Part shown: piece after piece, positions 1 to 9,184 of the stretch
How positions within the stretch are numbered: the stretch's first letter is position 1
Layout: the number at the start of each line of letters is the position of its first letter
Origin: a bacterium HR10
GTDB lineage: Bacteria > Acidobacteriota > Blastocatellia > HR10
DNA length: 50,550 bases
Direction: 5' to 3'
NCBI GenBank assembly: GCA_002923315.1
Contig: BEHM01000024.1
Coordinates: 1 to 50,550, forward strand
Made by a program: the position numbers and the translations under genes
Notes under the pieces: generated by a model
Databases searched by the model: none
Seen by the model: only the letters and a program-made list of their open reading frames with translations
Told to the model about the DNA's origin: nothing

Positions 1-252
1 CACCCGAGGGCGACGGATGGTGATGGTGCCAATGCCCAGGGTCAGCCTGCGAGGTTTCCCATAGCCGTTCCTGTAACCCTGGACTCCGTCCACCGCGGCT
101 CGCCGCTGGTAGCGGCACCGGCCCAACAACTCGGTCACCTCCTGCTCCAGGAGATCCTGGATGAACTCCTGGATCTTGCCCCGAACCCACTCCTCCAACC
201 CCTCCCATGTGGGGCTTGATACCAGGGATCCTCCCGTGGTACGCTTGTTCAT
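1..252 (-). CDS. IS256-family (Mutator) transposase, N-terminal part
   Basis: The first 84 codons of a transposase run off the left edge of the window. The reading frame opens at the ATG at 252-250, preceded by AAAGGAGGAGG about nine bases upstream. The translation contains the typical start of IS256/Mutator transposases: a helical segment with LLEQEVTELLGR, then YRNGYGKPRRLTL, then GTITIRRPRV. These are the conserved N-terminal DNA-binding region of the family. The DDE catalytic core would lie outside the window, so I cannot tell whether the element is intact. It sits next to the bacteriocin-like cluster at 351-3672, which makes that cluster look like accessory DNA. Confidence 0.9.
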   Translation of the reverse strand, partial: MNKRTTGGSLVSSPTWEGLEEWVRGKIQEFIQDLLEQEVTELLGRCRYQRRAAVDGVQGYRNGYGKPRRLTLGIGTITIRRPRV

Positions 253-253
253 G

Positions 254-318
254 GCGGTGTACCTCCTCCTTTCTCTTCGTTAACGTTTTCTCTCTTAAGA
301 AGGGAGGATACACCGCCT
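254..318. repeat. Inverted repeat at the probable left end of the IS256-type element
   Basis: GGCGGTGTA at 254-262 and TACACCGCC at 310-318 are perfect 9-bp inverted copies. The similarity continues imperfectly inward (CCTCCTCCTT against AAGGGAGGA). The outer copy is the likely tip of the insertion sequence. The inner copy covers the ribosome binding site and the bases just before the transposase start. The palindrome CGTTAACG lies in between. The matching right end and target-site duplication lie outside the window, so the boundary at 318 is an inference. Confidence 0.6.
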
Positions 319-350
319 TCAGCAGAATTTCCACACCCTTTGATTTTACC

Positions 351-530
351 TCAGACGGCCGCGAAGGAGAGCGAGAACCATGCCGACAAAGGCGGCTCCA
401 ACGTAATGGAGAAAGCGAGCACACCCGCCGCAAAGATGCTGAGGACTCCCAGGAGAACGAACATCATTCGCCGACACTGACGATCGTCGAGAAGATAGTG
501 CCTGATGATTTCTTTCACCGTCGGTGCCAT
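351..530 (-). CDS. Small two-helix membrane protein, unknown; possible immunity protein
   Basis: This is a 59-residue protein with a charged N-terminus (APTVKEIIRHYLLDDRQCRR) followed by two hydrophobic stretches (residues about 23-40 and 46-59), and it ends in LSFAAV. I chose the ATG at 530; an upstream in-frame ATG at 608 would give 85 residues with a less natural N-terminus. No strong ribosome binding site is visible. It lies downstream of the cysteine-rich precursor at 735-1337 on the same strand. A small hydrophobic protein in that position could be an immunity or export factor, but this rests on context only. I do not recognise its family. Confidence 0.4.
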   Translation of the reverse strand: MAPTVKEIIRHYLLDDRQCRRMMFVLLGVLSIFAAGVLAFSITLEPPLSAWFSLSFAAV

Positions 531-734
531 GCACAGGTCCCCTGTTTCGCCATAGAGCATACGACAAACGACCTCTCTGGGAAAGCCGCTGAAACTCTGG
601 CACAGCACGTACCGACGCCCACGAACGCCTCTCTCCTCAGAGCGGCAGACTCACCGTTCCGCCTAATGCGTCCCGTTCGACCGCGCGTTGTGGACTTCCG
701 GAGAACGGCGCCCTGCGAAAAATCCCCTTACTGG

Positions 735-1337
735 TCACCCCCTCACACACTCCACGCAGTCAAAACACTCAAACGCTAACTCCAACGCCGCAGCGGGATG
801 CGCCAATATGTTCAAGACACAAGCGGGTGTGGGAATGGCACAGGAAGCGATGCCAACGATATTCGCTATATAGAGAAACGTGGCGACTCCACACCCCACT
901 ACGCATTCAAAAAAGAAGCAACCCGCTGCCATGACTTGGGGGATGAGAGTAAAAGATGCTTTGCTCGTGGGATGGCGATGAAGCTCCTTCTGAGCCATTT
1001 GAACGAAGCTTTGCGCTTCAAGAACGAGAGCGGTTATATGGCTTTGCTTCAGCCGTTCCAGGAGTCGGAAGACCTGGGGGAGGTTCTCCTCAAGCGGTTG
1101 CTCGTTAAGGGCGACTTCTTCAGGGCCAAAGCTGAGCGAATCTGGCCGGAAGTAAATACGTCCTTCTCGCTCCCGACCCGATAGGCCGAGGGTGAAACGC
1201 TCCAGGCCGTGGCGCAGCTCAAGGGTGCCACCCGTCCGTCTCAATTCCGCGTGAAAGTCAAGCTCACCCTGTTCACTATGGCGGTAGGACGCCATCACCT
1301 CCACACCTCCCGGGATCGGCTCCGCGACAATATCCAT
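735..1337 (-). CDS. Putative precursor with a C-terminal cysteine-rich hydrophobic peptide (halocin C8-like)
   Basis: About 200 residues. Residues 1-135 are polar and unrecognised. Residues 141-198 form a hydrophobic block with eight cysteines spaced C-x4-C-x3-C-x16-C-x6-C-x17-C-x2-C-x2-C, including AAGCFFFECVVGCGV and ending in CFDCVECVRG. A long polar leader followed by a short, hydrophobic, cysteine-dense C-terminus is the architecture of halocin C8 precursors, where the N-terminal part gives immunity and the C-terminal part is the peptide. The 5' end is uncertain. The start used is the second codon of a GTG-ATG pair and an ATG at about 1292 is an alternative. The open frame continues upstream to about 1443 without a usable start, and no signal peptide is seen. 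The gene may therefore be truncated or frameshifted at its 5' end. Confidence 0.5.
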   Translation of the reverse strand: MDIVAEPIPGGVEVMASYRHSEQGELDFHAELRRTGGTLELRHGLERFTLGLSGREREGRIYFRPDSLSFGPEEVALNEQPLEENLPQVFRLLERLKQSHITALVLEAQSFVQMAQKELHRHPTSKASFTLIPQVMAAGCFFFECVVGCGVATFLYIANIVGIASCAIPTPACVLNILAHPAAALELAFECFDCVECVRG

Positions 1338-1487
1338 CACCTCCCAAGCCCCATTCTGCGATCGGAACAGGTATAGGGTCCTGAATTGGTAGGAGCATGT
1401 TGCCGATTGGCAAGCCGATGCTTCACATGCGCAAGTGCTTCAAGAGGCGACCTCCTTGATGACTTCTGCGGAGAACGGGAGAGCTCC

Positions 1488-2624
1488 TCATCTCCGACGA
1501 GCTCGATTTGACGATCCAAAGACGGGCTGAGACGCAACGTCCTCAGAGTCGTCCTCAGGGCGAAGAGAACTTGCTGGGGAATGCCCCGCACGAATGTACC
1601 CTTGGCGATACCGCAGCTCCACACCTTTATATTTCTTTCTCGCCTGCGGCGAGAGCTCGACCTTGATCCGGCGAAGCCGCCCACCGCCGGTGATGTCTGT
1701 CGGCTCATAGCCCAGCACATATCGCCCTCGGAGATCCTCGATCAATCGAGCGACTGCCTCCACCTTCGGCGGCTCCCCCGGCTTGGCAGCCCCCATCCTC
1801 CCGCCCGTGATTTCCACCAACTCGTCCATCCCAAACCCTTTAAAGAGAGGACGCCCCATCACCCCCCAAATGAACCGAACATAAAAGCGGCTGGTGACAA
1901 CCCCGGAGACCACGATGTCGCTTTCATAGAGTCGCTCCAGCACCTCCTGCCTGAGCTCTCGCCTCCTTTGCTCACTCATCTCGGGATCTCCTTCGCCGAG
2001 GTTAAACGTGAACACGAGGAGGGCTCGGCGACGCCCCCGCTCGCTCGCATGCAGCATATAGGTCACCGCCTCATAGATCGAGGTCCACAACAGACTGTAA
2101 CGGTTGACACCACCATAGTACTCTCCCCAACACCTCGCCGACTGGTAAAGCTCCCAGCTCCTCTCCTTCGACGCCAGCTCCTCCAAGATGTCCAGAATAG
2201 CCTCTTTTCGCGTGGTGAACTTTTGAACCAGACACGGACTCCCATGAAAGATCATCAGCGCCACTTCATCCTCCGGCTTCAGACGATCCAAGACCACACG
2301 AGCGGCACGAGCGACGTTTTCAAAAAACCGATCTTCCACCAGCAAGAGCAGCGACAGGGGGAGATCATCGTGACCGAAAAAGACGATCTTCTGCGGGACG
2401 CCTTCGTCGAACAAGACGAAATCTTCCTTCCGTAATCCAGCGACCGGTAAGCCCGTCTTTTTCGCCGTTACGGCAACGGGGACGAGAACGAGCTCGGCTT
2501 TGAGGCGCACGGGCGCTTCTTGAGCTATACCACTTCGAGGGATCGGCCAGGCTCGCGAGAGGAGAAACGCCAGAATAATGGCAAGTAATCTCAGCCCTCG
2601 TGTCGGGCACGCCTTGATCACCAT
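1488..2624 (-). CDS. VWFA-related acidobacterial-domain secreted protein
   Basis: 378 residues. An N-terminal signal segment (LRLLAIILAFLLSRAWPIP) is followed by the hallmark of the acidobacterial VWFA family, VPVAVTAKKTGLPVAGLRKE and then DFVLFDEGVPQKI. A Rossmann-like VWA region covers about residues 80-270, and the C-terminus has the usual family ending (RGRYVLGYEPT). The expected MIDAS motif DxSxS is not present: the equivalent strand reads LLLLVEDRFFEN. Metal-dependent ligand binding through the classical site is therefore doubtful. The gene lies between the two cysteine-rich precursor genes on the same strand. The family is abundant in Acidobacteriota and its role is largely unknown. 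Confidence 0.85.
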   Translation of the reverse strand: MVIKACPTRGLRLLAIILAFLLSRAWPIPRSGIAQEAPVRLKAELVLVPVAVTAKKTGLPVAGLRKEDFVLFDEGVPQKIVFFGHDDLPLSLLLLVEDRFFENVARAARVVLDRLKPEDEVALMIFHGSPCLVQKFTTRKEAILDILEELASKERSWELYQSARCWGEYYGGVNRYSLLWTSIYEAVTYMLHASERGRRRALLVFTFNLGEGDPEMSEQRRRELRQEVLERLYESDIVVSGVVTSRFYVRFIWGVMGRPLFKGFGMDELVEITGGRMGAAKPGEPPKVEAVARLIEDLRGRYVLGYEPTDITGGGRLRRIKVELSPQARKKYKGVELRYRQGYIRAGHSPASSLRPEDDSEDVASQPVFGSSNRARRR

Positions 2625-2682
2625 CCAGCCCCCTGATGGATCAGATCAATCATTGTGAAAGGCTACAGGGACGGAGTGCCAC

Positions 2683-2706
2683 GCGCAAGCGAGATTGGGC
2701 TTGCGC
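2683..2706. terminator. Hairpin 3' of the 2752-3672 gene
   Basis: GCGCAAGC and GCTTGCGC form a perfect 8-bp stem with an 8-base loop, 46 bases past the stop codon of the minus-strand gene ending at 2752. There is no T run, so it may be an RNA-stabilising hairpin or an attenuator rather than a true intrinsic terminator. Confidence 0.4.
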
Positions 2707-2751
2707 ATGATGCAGCTTCCCAGAACACGCTTGAGTCGAACTCCCACCCGA

Positions 2752-3672
2752 TTAGAATAGCACACAGACAAACCACTCTATGGCGGCCATCGTGATACAG
2801 GCGATCTCCGGAAGTGTCGAGAGCGGGCCACACGTATTCTGCACAGTAGACCAAAAACAGGTCGTGCAATCAATGGTAGGACCGCAGTTCGATCCTCCCT
2901 GAGCAGATGGCAGAGCTCGTCCTCCCCAATAAGCGACGCTCACGGCCCGGTTCCGCGTGATGATCCCGGAAGTGGCTGTGCTGGATGAGGCGGATGGCCA
3001 ACCTAGCGAGAAGAATCCACAGAACATCCTGAGAGTTACCAAAGCCGGATTTTGCCCCGCCTCATCGTACGGAACCGTCACTATGAGAGAGCGAAGTGTG
3101 GAGAGAATCTCAGAGGCGGTGGAAGCTCTCACCTGCTCAACGAACGGTCGGTAACCTGTTCTGATCCGCAGCGCAGTATCGAGCTGCCGAGCCAGAGGAA
3201 TGAGCCGGGCGTCGTCCGCGCCACTTGCGGCCAGACTTTTCAACTCGTCTATTAACGATCGCGCTCTTTTGTCCAAGACGAAATGGAACTCGAGTCGGTC
3301 AAGCGATAACGTGATTCGAGGATCTCTGTCTGTCCCTTGACCTGCTTCTGTTCGGAGGCCGACTCTCATCCGGCTTCGCGACTCGACGATCTGAACATCC
3401 ATCAGCGCCTCCGAAACCTTCCCCCTTCCTGTCGCTCGGGTAGAGCGCACGAGGTCTTCGATCTCGAACCCGAACTCACCGGGCGATGCTCCGGACGTCA
3501 CTCGCAACCTAGCCACAATCCGCCCTGAACGATCCCTCTGCTCGATGAGTTGATCTATCTGTCCAGGCTGGGACCGGCCCGGTCGGGCCGATGGGACCCA
3601 CAGGGCAGGCGGGGCCGCCAGGATCATCCCGACGGCCATGCCGCGTCGGAGAAACGCTCGCGTCAGGCGCAT
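2752..3672 (-). CDS. Putative exported precursor with a C-terminal cysteine-rich peptide (halocin C8-like)
   Basis: 306 residues. The start is the ATG at 3672, with GAGGAGG eight bases upstream. The N-terminus has a twin arginine (LRRGMAVG) and a hydrophobic core up to about residue 28, consistent with a signal peptide and weakly with a Tat signal. Residues 36-200 are a polar domain with repeated charged strands and a helix rich in Leu and Arg; I do not recognise it. The last 44 residues are hydrophobic and hold six cysteines (263, 269, 272, 281, 292, 303) with the pattern C-x5-C-x2-C-x8-C-x10-C-x10-C, ending in WFVCVLF; C218 precedes this block. The design matches the protein at 735-1337. 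Antimicrobial function is an inference from architecture; an alternative is an anchored cell-surface protein. Confidence 0.55.
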   Translation of the reverse strand: MRLTRAFLRRGMAVGMILAAPPALWVPSARPGRSQPGQIDQLIEQRDRSGRIVARLRVTSGASPGEFGFEIEDLVRSTRATGRGKVSEALMDVQIVESRSRMRVGLRTEAGQGTDRDPRITLSLDRLEFHFVLDKRARSLIDELKSLAASGADDARLIPLARQLDTALRIRTGYRPFVEQVRASTASEILSTLRSLIVTVPYDEAGQNPALVTLRMFCGFFSLGWPSASSSTATSGIITRNRAVSVAYWGGRALPSAQGGSNCGPTIDCTTCFWSTVQNTCGPLSTLPEIACITMAAIEWFVCVLF

Positions 3673-3720
3673 GGTATTTCCCTCCTCAAAGATCGTCTGA
3701 CATCCACCTTGGTGGCCCCG

Positions 3721-3745
3721 AGTATACTGTCTGTCTGTCTGTCAA
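3721..3745 (-). promoter_or_regulatory. Sigma-70-type promoter with four ACAG repeats in its spacer
   Basis: Read on the minus strand: TTGACA at 3745-3740 (6/6 consensus) and TATACT at 3726-3721 (5/6), but the spacer is only 13 bp because it consists of ACAG repeats (four copies, 3727-3742, the first overlapping the -35). One more unit would give exactly 17 bp. The start codon at 3672 lies about 42 bases past the predicted start of transcription. The dyad CCACCAAGGTGG lies in the leader. Confidence 0.55.
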
Positions 3746-3755
3746 GCCCGTTTCT

Positions 3756-3776
3756 TTGCGCCGGTGGCCGGCGCAA
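3756..3776. repeat. Perfect inverted repeat upstream of the ACAG promoter
   Basis: TTGCGCCGG and CCGGCGCAA form a 9-bp stem around TGG. An outer CCCGT/ACGGG pairing extends it. It lies in the intergenic region between the divergent genes starting at 3672 and 3957, just upstream of the minus-strand -35. It could be an operator or a hairpin in a transcript. Confidence 0.45.
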
Positions 3777-3875
3777 GGACGGGGCTCGACGCGCGCGACC
3801 GCCAGGTGTGTTCCAGACTACAGCGAGCCTCTCCCCGCTCGCCTATCCGCACCGGCTTTGGGGAACGCGCCGAGC

Positions 3876-3904
3876 TTGGCGAATCCAGAGACTTGCGCTA
3901 CGAT
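3876..3904 (+). promoter_or_regulatory. Candidate sigma-70 promoter for the 3957 gene
   Basis: TTGGCG at 3876-3881 (4/6) and TACGAT at 3899-3904 (4/6) are separated by 17 bp. The predicted transcript would begin near 3911, about 45 bases before the ATG at 3957. Moderate match only. Confidence 0.35.
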
Positions 3905-3956
3905 TGCCCAGCCTGTCGCACAGGCACTCTCGAAACCTGATCCGTGAGGACCGACG

Positions 3957-4295
3957 ATGGAGATCTTGAAACTCGTGGCGGCCATTCAGGGCGTCTATGG
4001 GGTCCTGAATCTGCTCGGGGGGATTTTTGCTGATGCGTATGGTCTGCCCATGAAACCGCAGCTCGGATTCGCTCTGGCGGGCTTCGCCCAGCTGGCGTCG
4101 GCCGTCGGACTCTGGCGCTCGCGCCGATGGGCCGCGGTTGTGACGCTGCTCACGCTCATCGCGCTCAGCGCCCTGGCCCTGTATACGGACCTCGCCCTCT
4201 CGAAGGGCCTCCAGATCGTGGACCATCTCATCCGCGCGGCGATCGGCCTGGGGATTGCCGCTCTCATCCTCATGCGGTGGAAGCATCTGGATTGA
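3957..4295 (+). CDS. Small four-helix membrane protein, unknown
   Basis: 112 residues, start ATG at 3957 with GAGG seven bases before it. The sequence has four hydrophobic helices (about residues 5-28, 35-52, 58-76 and 85-105) with short loops, the second loop carrying WRSRRW. There are no cysteines or obvious catalytic residues. It resembles small bacterial integral membrane proteins of unknown function and I assign no role. It precedes asnS by 59 bases and may share its transcript. Confidence 0.7.
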   Translation: MEILKLVAAIQGVYGVLNLLGGIFADAYGLPMKPQLGFALAGFAQLASAVGLWRSRRWAAVVTLLTLIALSALALYTDLALSKGLQIVDHLIRAAIGLGIAALILMRWKHLD

Positions 4296-4354
4296 GCCGC
4301 GCCATATGCGATAGGATTATGAGCGTTGAGGTCTCAGGCGAGGGGGGAGAAACG

Positions 4355-5650
<1,296 letters not shown>

Positions 5651-5661
5651 AGGAGCGCGCC

Positions 5662-6207
5662 ATGAGCCGTCCCGTCATCTCCATCTTCGGAGGCTCGCGA
5701 TGCTCCCCGCAGGATTGGGAATATCGAGAGGCCGAGCGGCTGGGCCGACGTCTGGCCGAATCCGGCTACATCGTCTGCACGGGCGGATATGCGGGGGTCA
5801 TGGAGGCCGCCAATCGGGGAGCCCGACTCGCGGGAGGAGAATCCTGGGGGGTCACGGTCGAGATCTTCCCGGATCCGCCAAACCCCTATCTCTCGCGCGA
5901 GATTCGCACGCGCGATTTGCTGGAACGCCTGAAGGTCGTCAACGAATTGGCGCAAGGGTTCATCGCCCTGCGCGGAGGGATCGGGACGCTCGCCGAGGTC
6001 GCGCTCTTTTGGAACCTGGCGCTTTTGGATCAGGTGAGCGCGAACAAGCCCTTGATCTTGCTCGGCGCCTGCTGGGAGCCGATCGTGGCGGACTTCCTCG
6101 AACATCTGGCCTTTCGGCCGAAAGATCTCACGGCCATTGTCCCGGTTCAGTCAGCGGAAGACGCCGTGCGGGAGATCAGCCGCCGCGTGCCTTCTGGCAC
6201 TCCTTGA
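5662..6207 (+). CDS. LOG-family (lysine decarboxylase-like) nucleotide-binding protein
   Basis: 181 residues, start ATG at 5662 with AAGGAG upstream. The N-terminus ISIFGGSRC and the segment YIVCTGGYAGVMEAANRGA are the Rossmann-type start of the LOG/TIGR00725-like family, and RGGIGTLAE is the counterpart of the PGGxGTxxE motif. Proven LOG proteins are cytokinin riboside 5'-monophosphate phosphoribohydrolases, so a nucleoside monophosphate N-glycosidase activity is possible; the first residue of the motif is R instead of P. The gene is tightly packed between asnS and a methyltransferase gene. Confidence 0.85.
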   Translation: MSRPVISIFGGSRCSPQDWEYREAERLGRRLAESGYIVCTGGYAGVMEAANRGARLAGGESWGVTVEIFPDPPNPYLSREIRTRDLLERLKVVNELAQGFIALRGGIGTLAEVALFWNLALLDQVSANKPLILLGACWEPIVADFLEHLAFRPKDLTAIVPVQSAEDAVREISRRVPSGTP

Positions 6208-6216
6208 GGAAGAGCA

Positions 6217-6909
6217 ATGCCTGACCGCATCCGGCCTCAGGCGATGACGCGCGAGGACCCTCTGCAGGGAGGAGGGGATCTCCCTTCCGGAGCGGCCTTT
6301 CGCACCTGGTGGATTCGCTTTCTGGAAATGGCCGACATCCGACCCGGCGCGCGCGTGCTTGACATCGCATGGAGGACGTCCGGCATGGCGTTGCATCTGC
6401 TCCGCATGGTCGAGCCGGGAGGGAAGATCGTCTGCCTCAGCTTCAGTGAAGAGCAGATGGAGCGCCTGCGCGCTGAGGCGCGACGCTTCGGCCTGGCTGT
6501 CGAGAGCAAAGTCGAGTGGCGCGTGGCCACGCCCGCTCAGTTGCCGTTTGAGGACCGCCAGTTCGATGTGATCACCTGCGCGGCCGGGGTGCGCCATCTC
6601 CAGGTCCCCCTGCTGGCGCGCGAGGCCTATCGTGTGCTCGCCGAGCGCGGCCGGCTCGTTCTCACCGAGCGCCTCTTGTCCGGGACGCCGCGCGATCGGC
6701 TCTTCGTGAGCGTTCGGCGAGCCTTCTACCGCTACATCCGTCGAGATCCGGAGGAGGCGGCTGCGGTCTTCTATACGGCTGATCATTTGGCCGAGCTGCT
6801 GCAGCAGGCCGGCTTCGCGCAAGTCTTCATTCGCGGCCTGGAGCGCCCGCGCTTCGGCGGCTTCCCCATCCTCTCGCTCGTGCGCGCGTGGAAGGGTGTC
6901 GAGGGATGA
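6217..6909 (+). CDS. Class I SAM-dependent methyltransferase-like protein
   Basis: 230 residues, start ATG at 6217 with GAGGAAGAG before it. The fold follows UbiE-type methyltransferases: helix [17 protein letters not shown], strand [33 protein letters not shown] and the lid [18 protein letters not shown]. Motif I is degenerate: where VLDxGxGxG is expected, the sequence reads [15 protein letters not shown] binding may thus be altered or lost. The last helix and strand are basic. The stop codon overlaps the start of the arginase gene (ATGA), suggesting translational coupling. The substrate is unknown. Confidence 0.8.
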   Translation: MPDRIRPQAMTREDPLQGGGDLPSGAAFRTWWIRFLEMADIRPGARVLDIAWRTSGMALHLLRMVEPGGKIVCLSFSEEQMERLRAEARRFGLAVESKVEWRVATPAQLPFEDRQFDVITCAAGVRHLQVPLLAREAYRVLAERGRLVLTERLLSGTPRDRLFVSVRRAFYRYIRRDPEEAAAVFYTADHLAELLQQAGFAQVFIRGLERPRFGGFPILSLVRAWKGVEG

Positions 6910-7817
6910 ACCGACCGATCAAGATCATCGGCGTCCCGATGGATCTCGGCGCAAATCGCCGTGGGGTGGACATGGGCCCGTCGGCCTTGCGTATTGCGGG
7001 CCTGCAATCGCGTCTGGCCCAACTCGGCTATACGGTGGAGGACCTCGGGAACATTCCCGTCAACATCCCGGAGGTTTTGCGCATTGCCGACCCGCGCGCG
7101 AAATATCTGGCCGAAGTCGCGGACGTCAATCGCCTCCTGGCTGATCGCGTCGAGGAGATCGCTGCTGAGGGAGCGATCCCTCTGGTGCTCGGCGGCGATC
7201 AGTCCATCTCCATCGGGACGATCGCCGGGCTGGCGGCGCACTATCGCCAGCGCGGGGAGAAGATCGGCGTCCTGTGGTTCGACGCGCACGCCGATATGAA
7301 TACGCCGGAGACGACGCCCTCGGGCAACATTCATGGGATGCCCTATGCCGTCTCGCTCGGGCTGGGCGTGCCCGAGCTGACCGATCTGAAAGGCTTCCGC
7401 CCGAAGCTCGACCCGCGACACTGCGTCCTCATTGGCGTGCGCGACGTGGATGCGCTCGAACGGGAGAACGTGCGGCGCAGTGGCGTGACGGTCTTCACCA
7501 TGCGCGAACTGGATGAACTGGGCATGCGCGGGGTCATGGAGCGCGCCCTGGAGATCGCGTCGCGCGGGACCGCGGGATTTCACGTCAGCCTCGATATGGA
7601 CTTCTTCGACCCCTTCTATGCGCCGGGCGTGGGCACTCCGGTGCCGGGTGGCGCGACGTACCGAGAGGGCCATCTGGCCATGGAGATGATCGCCGATTCG
7701 CAGAAGCTCCTCTCGCTGGAGATTGTGGAGGTCAATCCCGTCCTCGACGTCCGCAACCATACGGCGGAATTCGCCGTCGAGCTCGCCCTCTCCGCGTTCG
7801 GCAAGCGCATTCTGTGA
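6906..7817 (+). CDS. rocF: Arginase-family protein (ureohydrolase)
   Basis: 303 residues, matching bacterial arginases (L-arginine to ornithine and urea). Residues 13-27 read [15 protein letters not shown], a classical arginase signature. Binuclear Mn ligands are present in WFDAHADMN (D126, H128, D130) and SLDMDFFDP (D230, D232), and GNIHGMP is conserved. The first ligand motif is odd: LGGDQS instead of GGDHS, so the residue equivalent to the Mn-A ligand His is Gln99. Start ATG at 6906 overlaps the preceding stop by four bases. Agmatinase is less likely because of the arginase-type N-terminus. Confidence 0.85.
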   Translation: MNRPIKIIGVPMDLGANRRGVDMGPSALRIAGLQSRLAQLGYTVEDLGNIPVNIPEVLRIADPRAKYLAEVADVNRLLADRVEEIAAEGAIPLVLGGDQSISIGTIAGLAAHYRQRGEKIGVLWFDAHADMNTPETTPSGNIHGMPYAVSLGLGVPELTDLKGFRPKLDPRHCVLIGVRDVDALERENVRRSGVTVFTMRELDELGMRGVMERALEIASRGTAGFHVSLDMDFFDPFYAPGVGTPVPGGATYREGHLAMEMIADSQKLLSLEIVEVNPVLDVRNHTAEFAVELALSAFGKRIL

Positions 7818-7898
7818 GGGGGGATGCGCGCGCTCCTCGCTGTGGCAAGCAACGCGCGCGGGCGTGTATACTTCCAAAACGATGGAGGCGGGACGGCG

Positions 7899-9023
7899 AT
7901 GACGAAACTGCGCGTGGCCGTGATCTTCGGTGGCCGCTCTGGAGAGCATGAGGTCTCCCTGCGATCGGCGGCCTCGATCATCCGCGCGATGGACAAGAGC
8001 AAGTACGAGATCATCCCCATCGCCATCACGAAGGAGGGCCGATGGCTCTCTCCGGTGGACTCCACGAAGCTCCTCCCGCAGGATGTCCTGCGCGATCTCG
8101 CGCAGCCGGTCGCGCTGCTGCCCGATCCCACGACGGCCGCCCTGGTGCGCTTCGACGGTGAGCTGCGCGCGATCCGGCAGGAGAAGGTGGATGTCTTCTT
8201 CCCCGTCCTTCACGGCCCGTATGGAGAGGATGGGACGATTCAAGGGCTCTTCGAGATGGCGAACGTCCCCTACGTCGGCTGTGGCGTTCTGGCCTCGGCG
8301 CTCGGCATGGACAAGGACGTCATGAAGCGACTCTTTCGCGCGGCCGGATTGCCAGTCGTCCGCTTCATCGCCGTTCGGCGAACGGAATGGGAGCGCTCGC
8401 CCCGTTCGATCCTGCGCCGCGCGCTGCGGGAGATCGGCCTCCCCTGTTTCGTGAAACCCGCGAGTCTCGGCTCCTCAGTCGGCATCTCAAAGGTCAAAAG
8501 GAGTCGCGATCTGGCGGATGCGATCGCCCTGGCCGCCAAGTACGATGTCAAGATCATGATCGAGGAGGCGATCACCTGCCGCGAGATCGAAGTCAGCGTC
8601 CTCGGCAATGAGGATCCGATCGCCAGCGTGCCCGGGGAGATCATCCCGGGAGCCGAATTCTACGACTACGCCGACAAGTACCTCAACGACGCCGCCCAAC
8701 TCATCATCCCGGCCAAGCTGCCCAAGCGCTTGGTTCGAGAGTTCCAGCGCCTGGCCATTCGCGCATTTCAGACGATCGAGGGCTCGGGACTGGCCCGCGT
8801 GGACTTCTTCCTGGAGCGCGGCACCGATCGCATCATCATCAACGAGATCAACACCATGCCCGGCTTCACCGAGATCAGCATGTACCCGAAACTCTGGGAA
8901 GCGAGTGGCCTCCCCTACAGCCAGCTCATTGATCGCCTGATCGAGCTGGCCCTTGAGCGCCATCGCGAACGTTCCCGCTCCCGAACGAGCTACGAGGAAC
9001 TCCCTCTTCTGCTCGGCCGGTGA
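7899..9023 (+). CDS. ddl: D-alanine--D-alanine ligase
   Basis: 374 residues. It joins two D-alanines with ATP for peptidoglycan synthesis in the cytoplasm. The N-terminal [19 protein letters not shown] is diagnostic. The ATP-grasp part has [39 protein letters not shown] and the Mg-binding end [21 protein letters not shown] chose the ATG at 7899 with GGAGG about 10 bases upstream; an earlier in-frame start at 7824 would add 25 unrelated residues. The C-terminal tail after IELALER is basic and short. Confidence 0.95.
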   Translation: MTKLRVAVIFGGRSGEHEVSLRSAASIIRAMDKSKYEIIPIAITKEGRWLSPVDSTKLLPQDVLRDLAQPVALLPDPTTAALVRFDGELRAIRQEKVDVFFPVLHGPYGEDGTIQGLFEMANVPYVGCGVLASALGMDKDVMKRLFRAAGLPVVRFIAVRRTEWERSPRSILRRALREIGLPCFVKPASLGSSVGISKVKRSRDLADAIALAAKYDVKIMIEEAITCREIEVSVLGNEDPIASVPGEIIPGAEFYDYADKYLNDAAQLIIPAKLPKRLVREFQRLAIRAFQTIEGSGLARVDFFLERGTDRIIINEINTMPGFTEISMYPKLWEASGLPYSQLIDRLIELALERHRERSRSRTSYEELPLLLGR

Positions 9024-9184
9024 GCGCGCGAGGCGCGAAACGATCTTTTCAAGTGTGAAACAGCGAGAGTCCCCCGCAATTGCCCCCCATCGGGAACGTC
9101 CACTCATTCAACCCGTTAGCCTCGTGATCCCCCACCCTCGATCCCGGCATATTGCTTGCCTCACGCGGGGAGAGGGAGGGATCA

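Noticed and set aside
207..779. A 190-codon plus-strand frame crossing the element end
   Set aside because: It runs through the transposase start and the small membrane protein on the opposite strand; no coherent protein.
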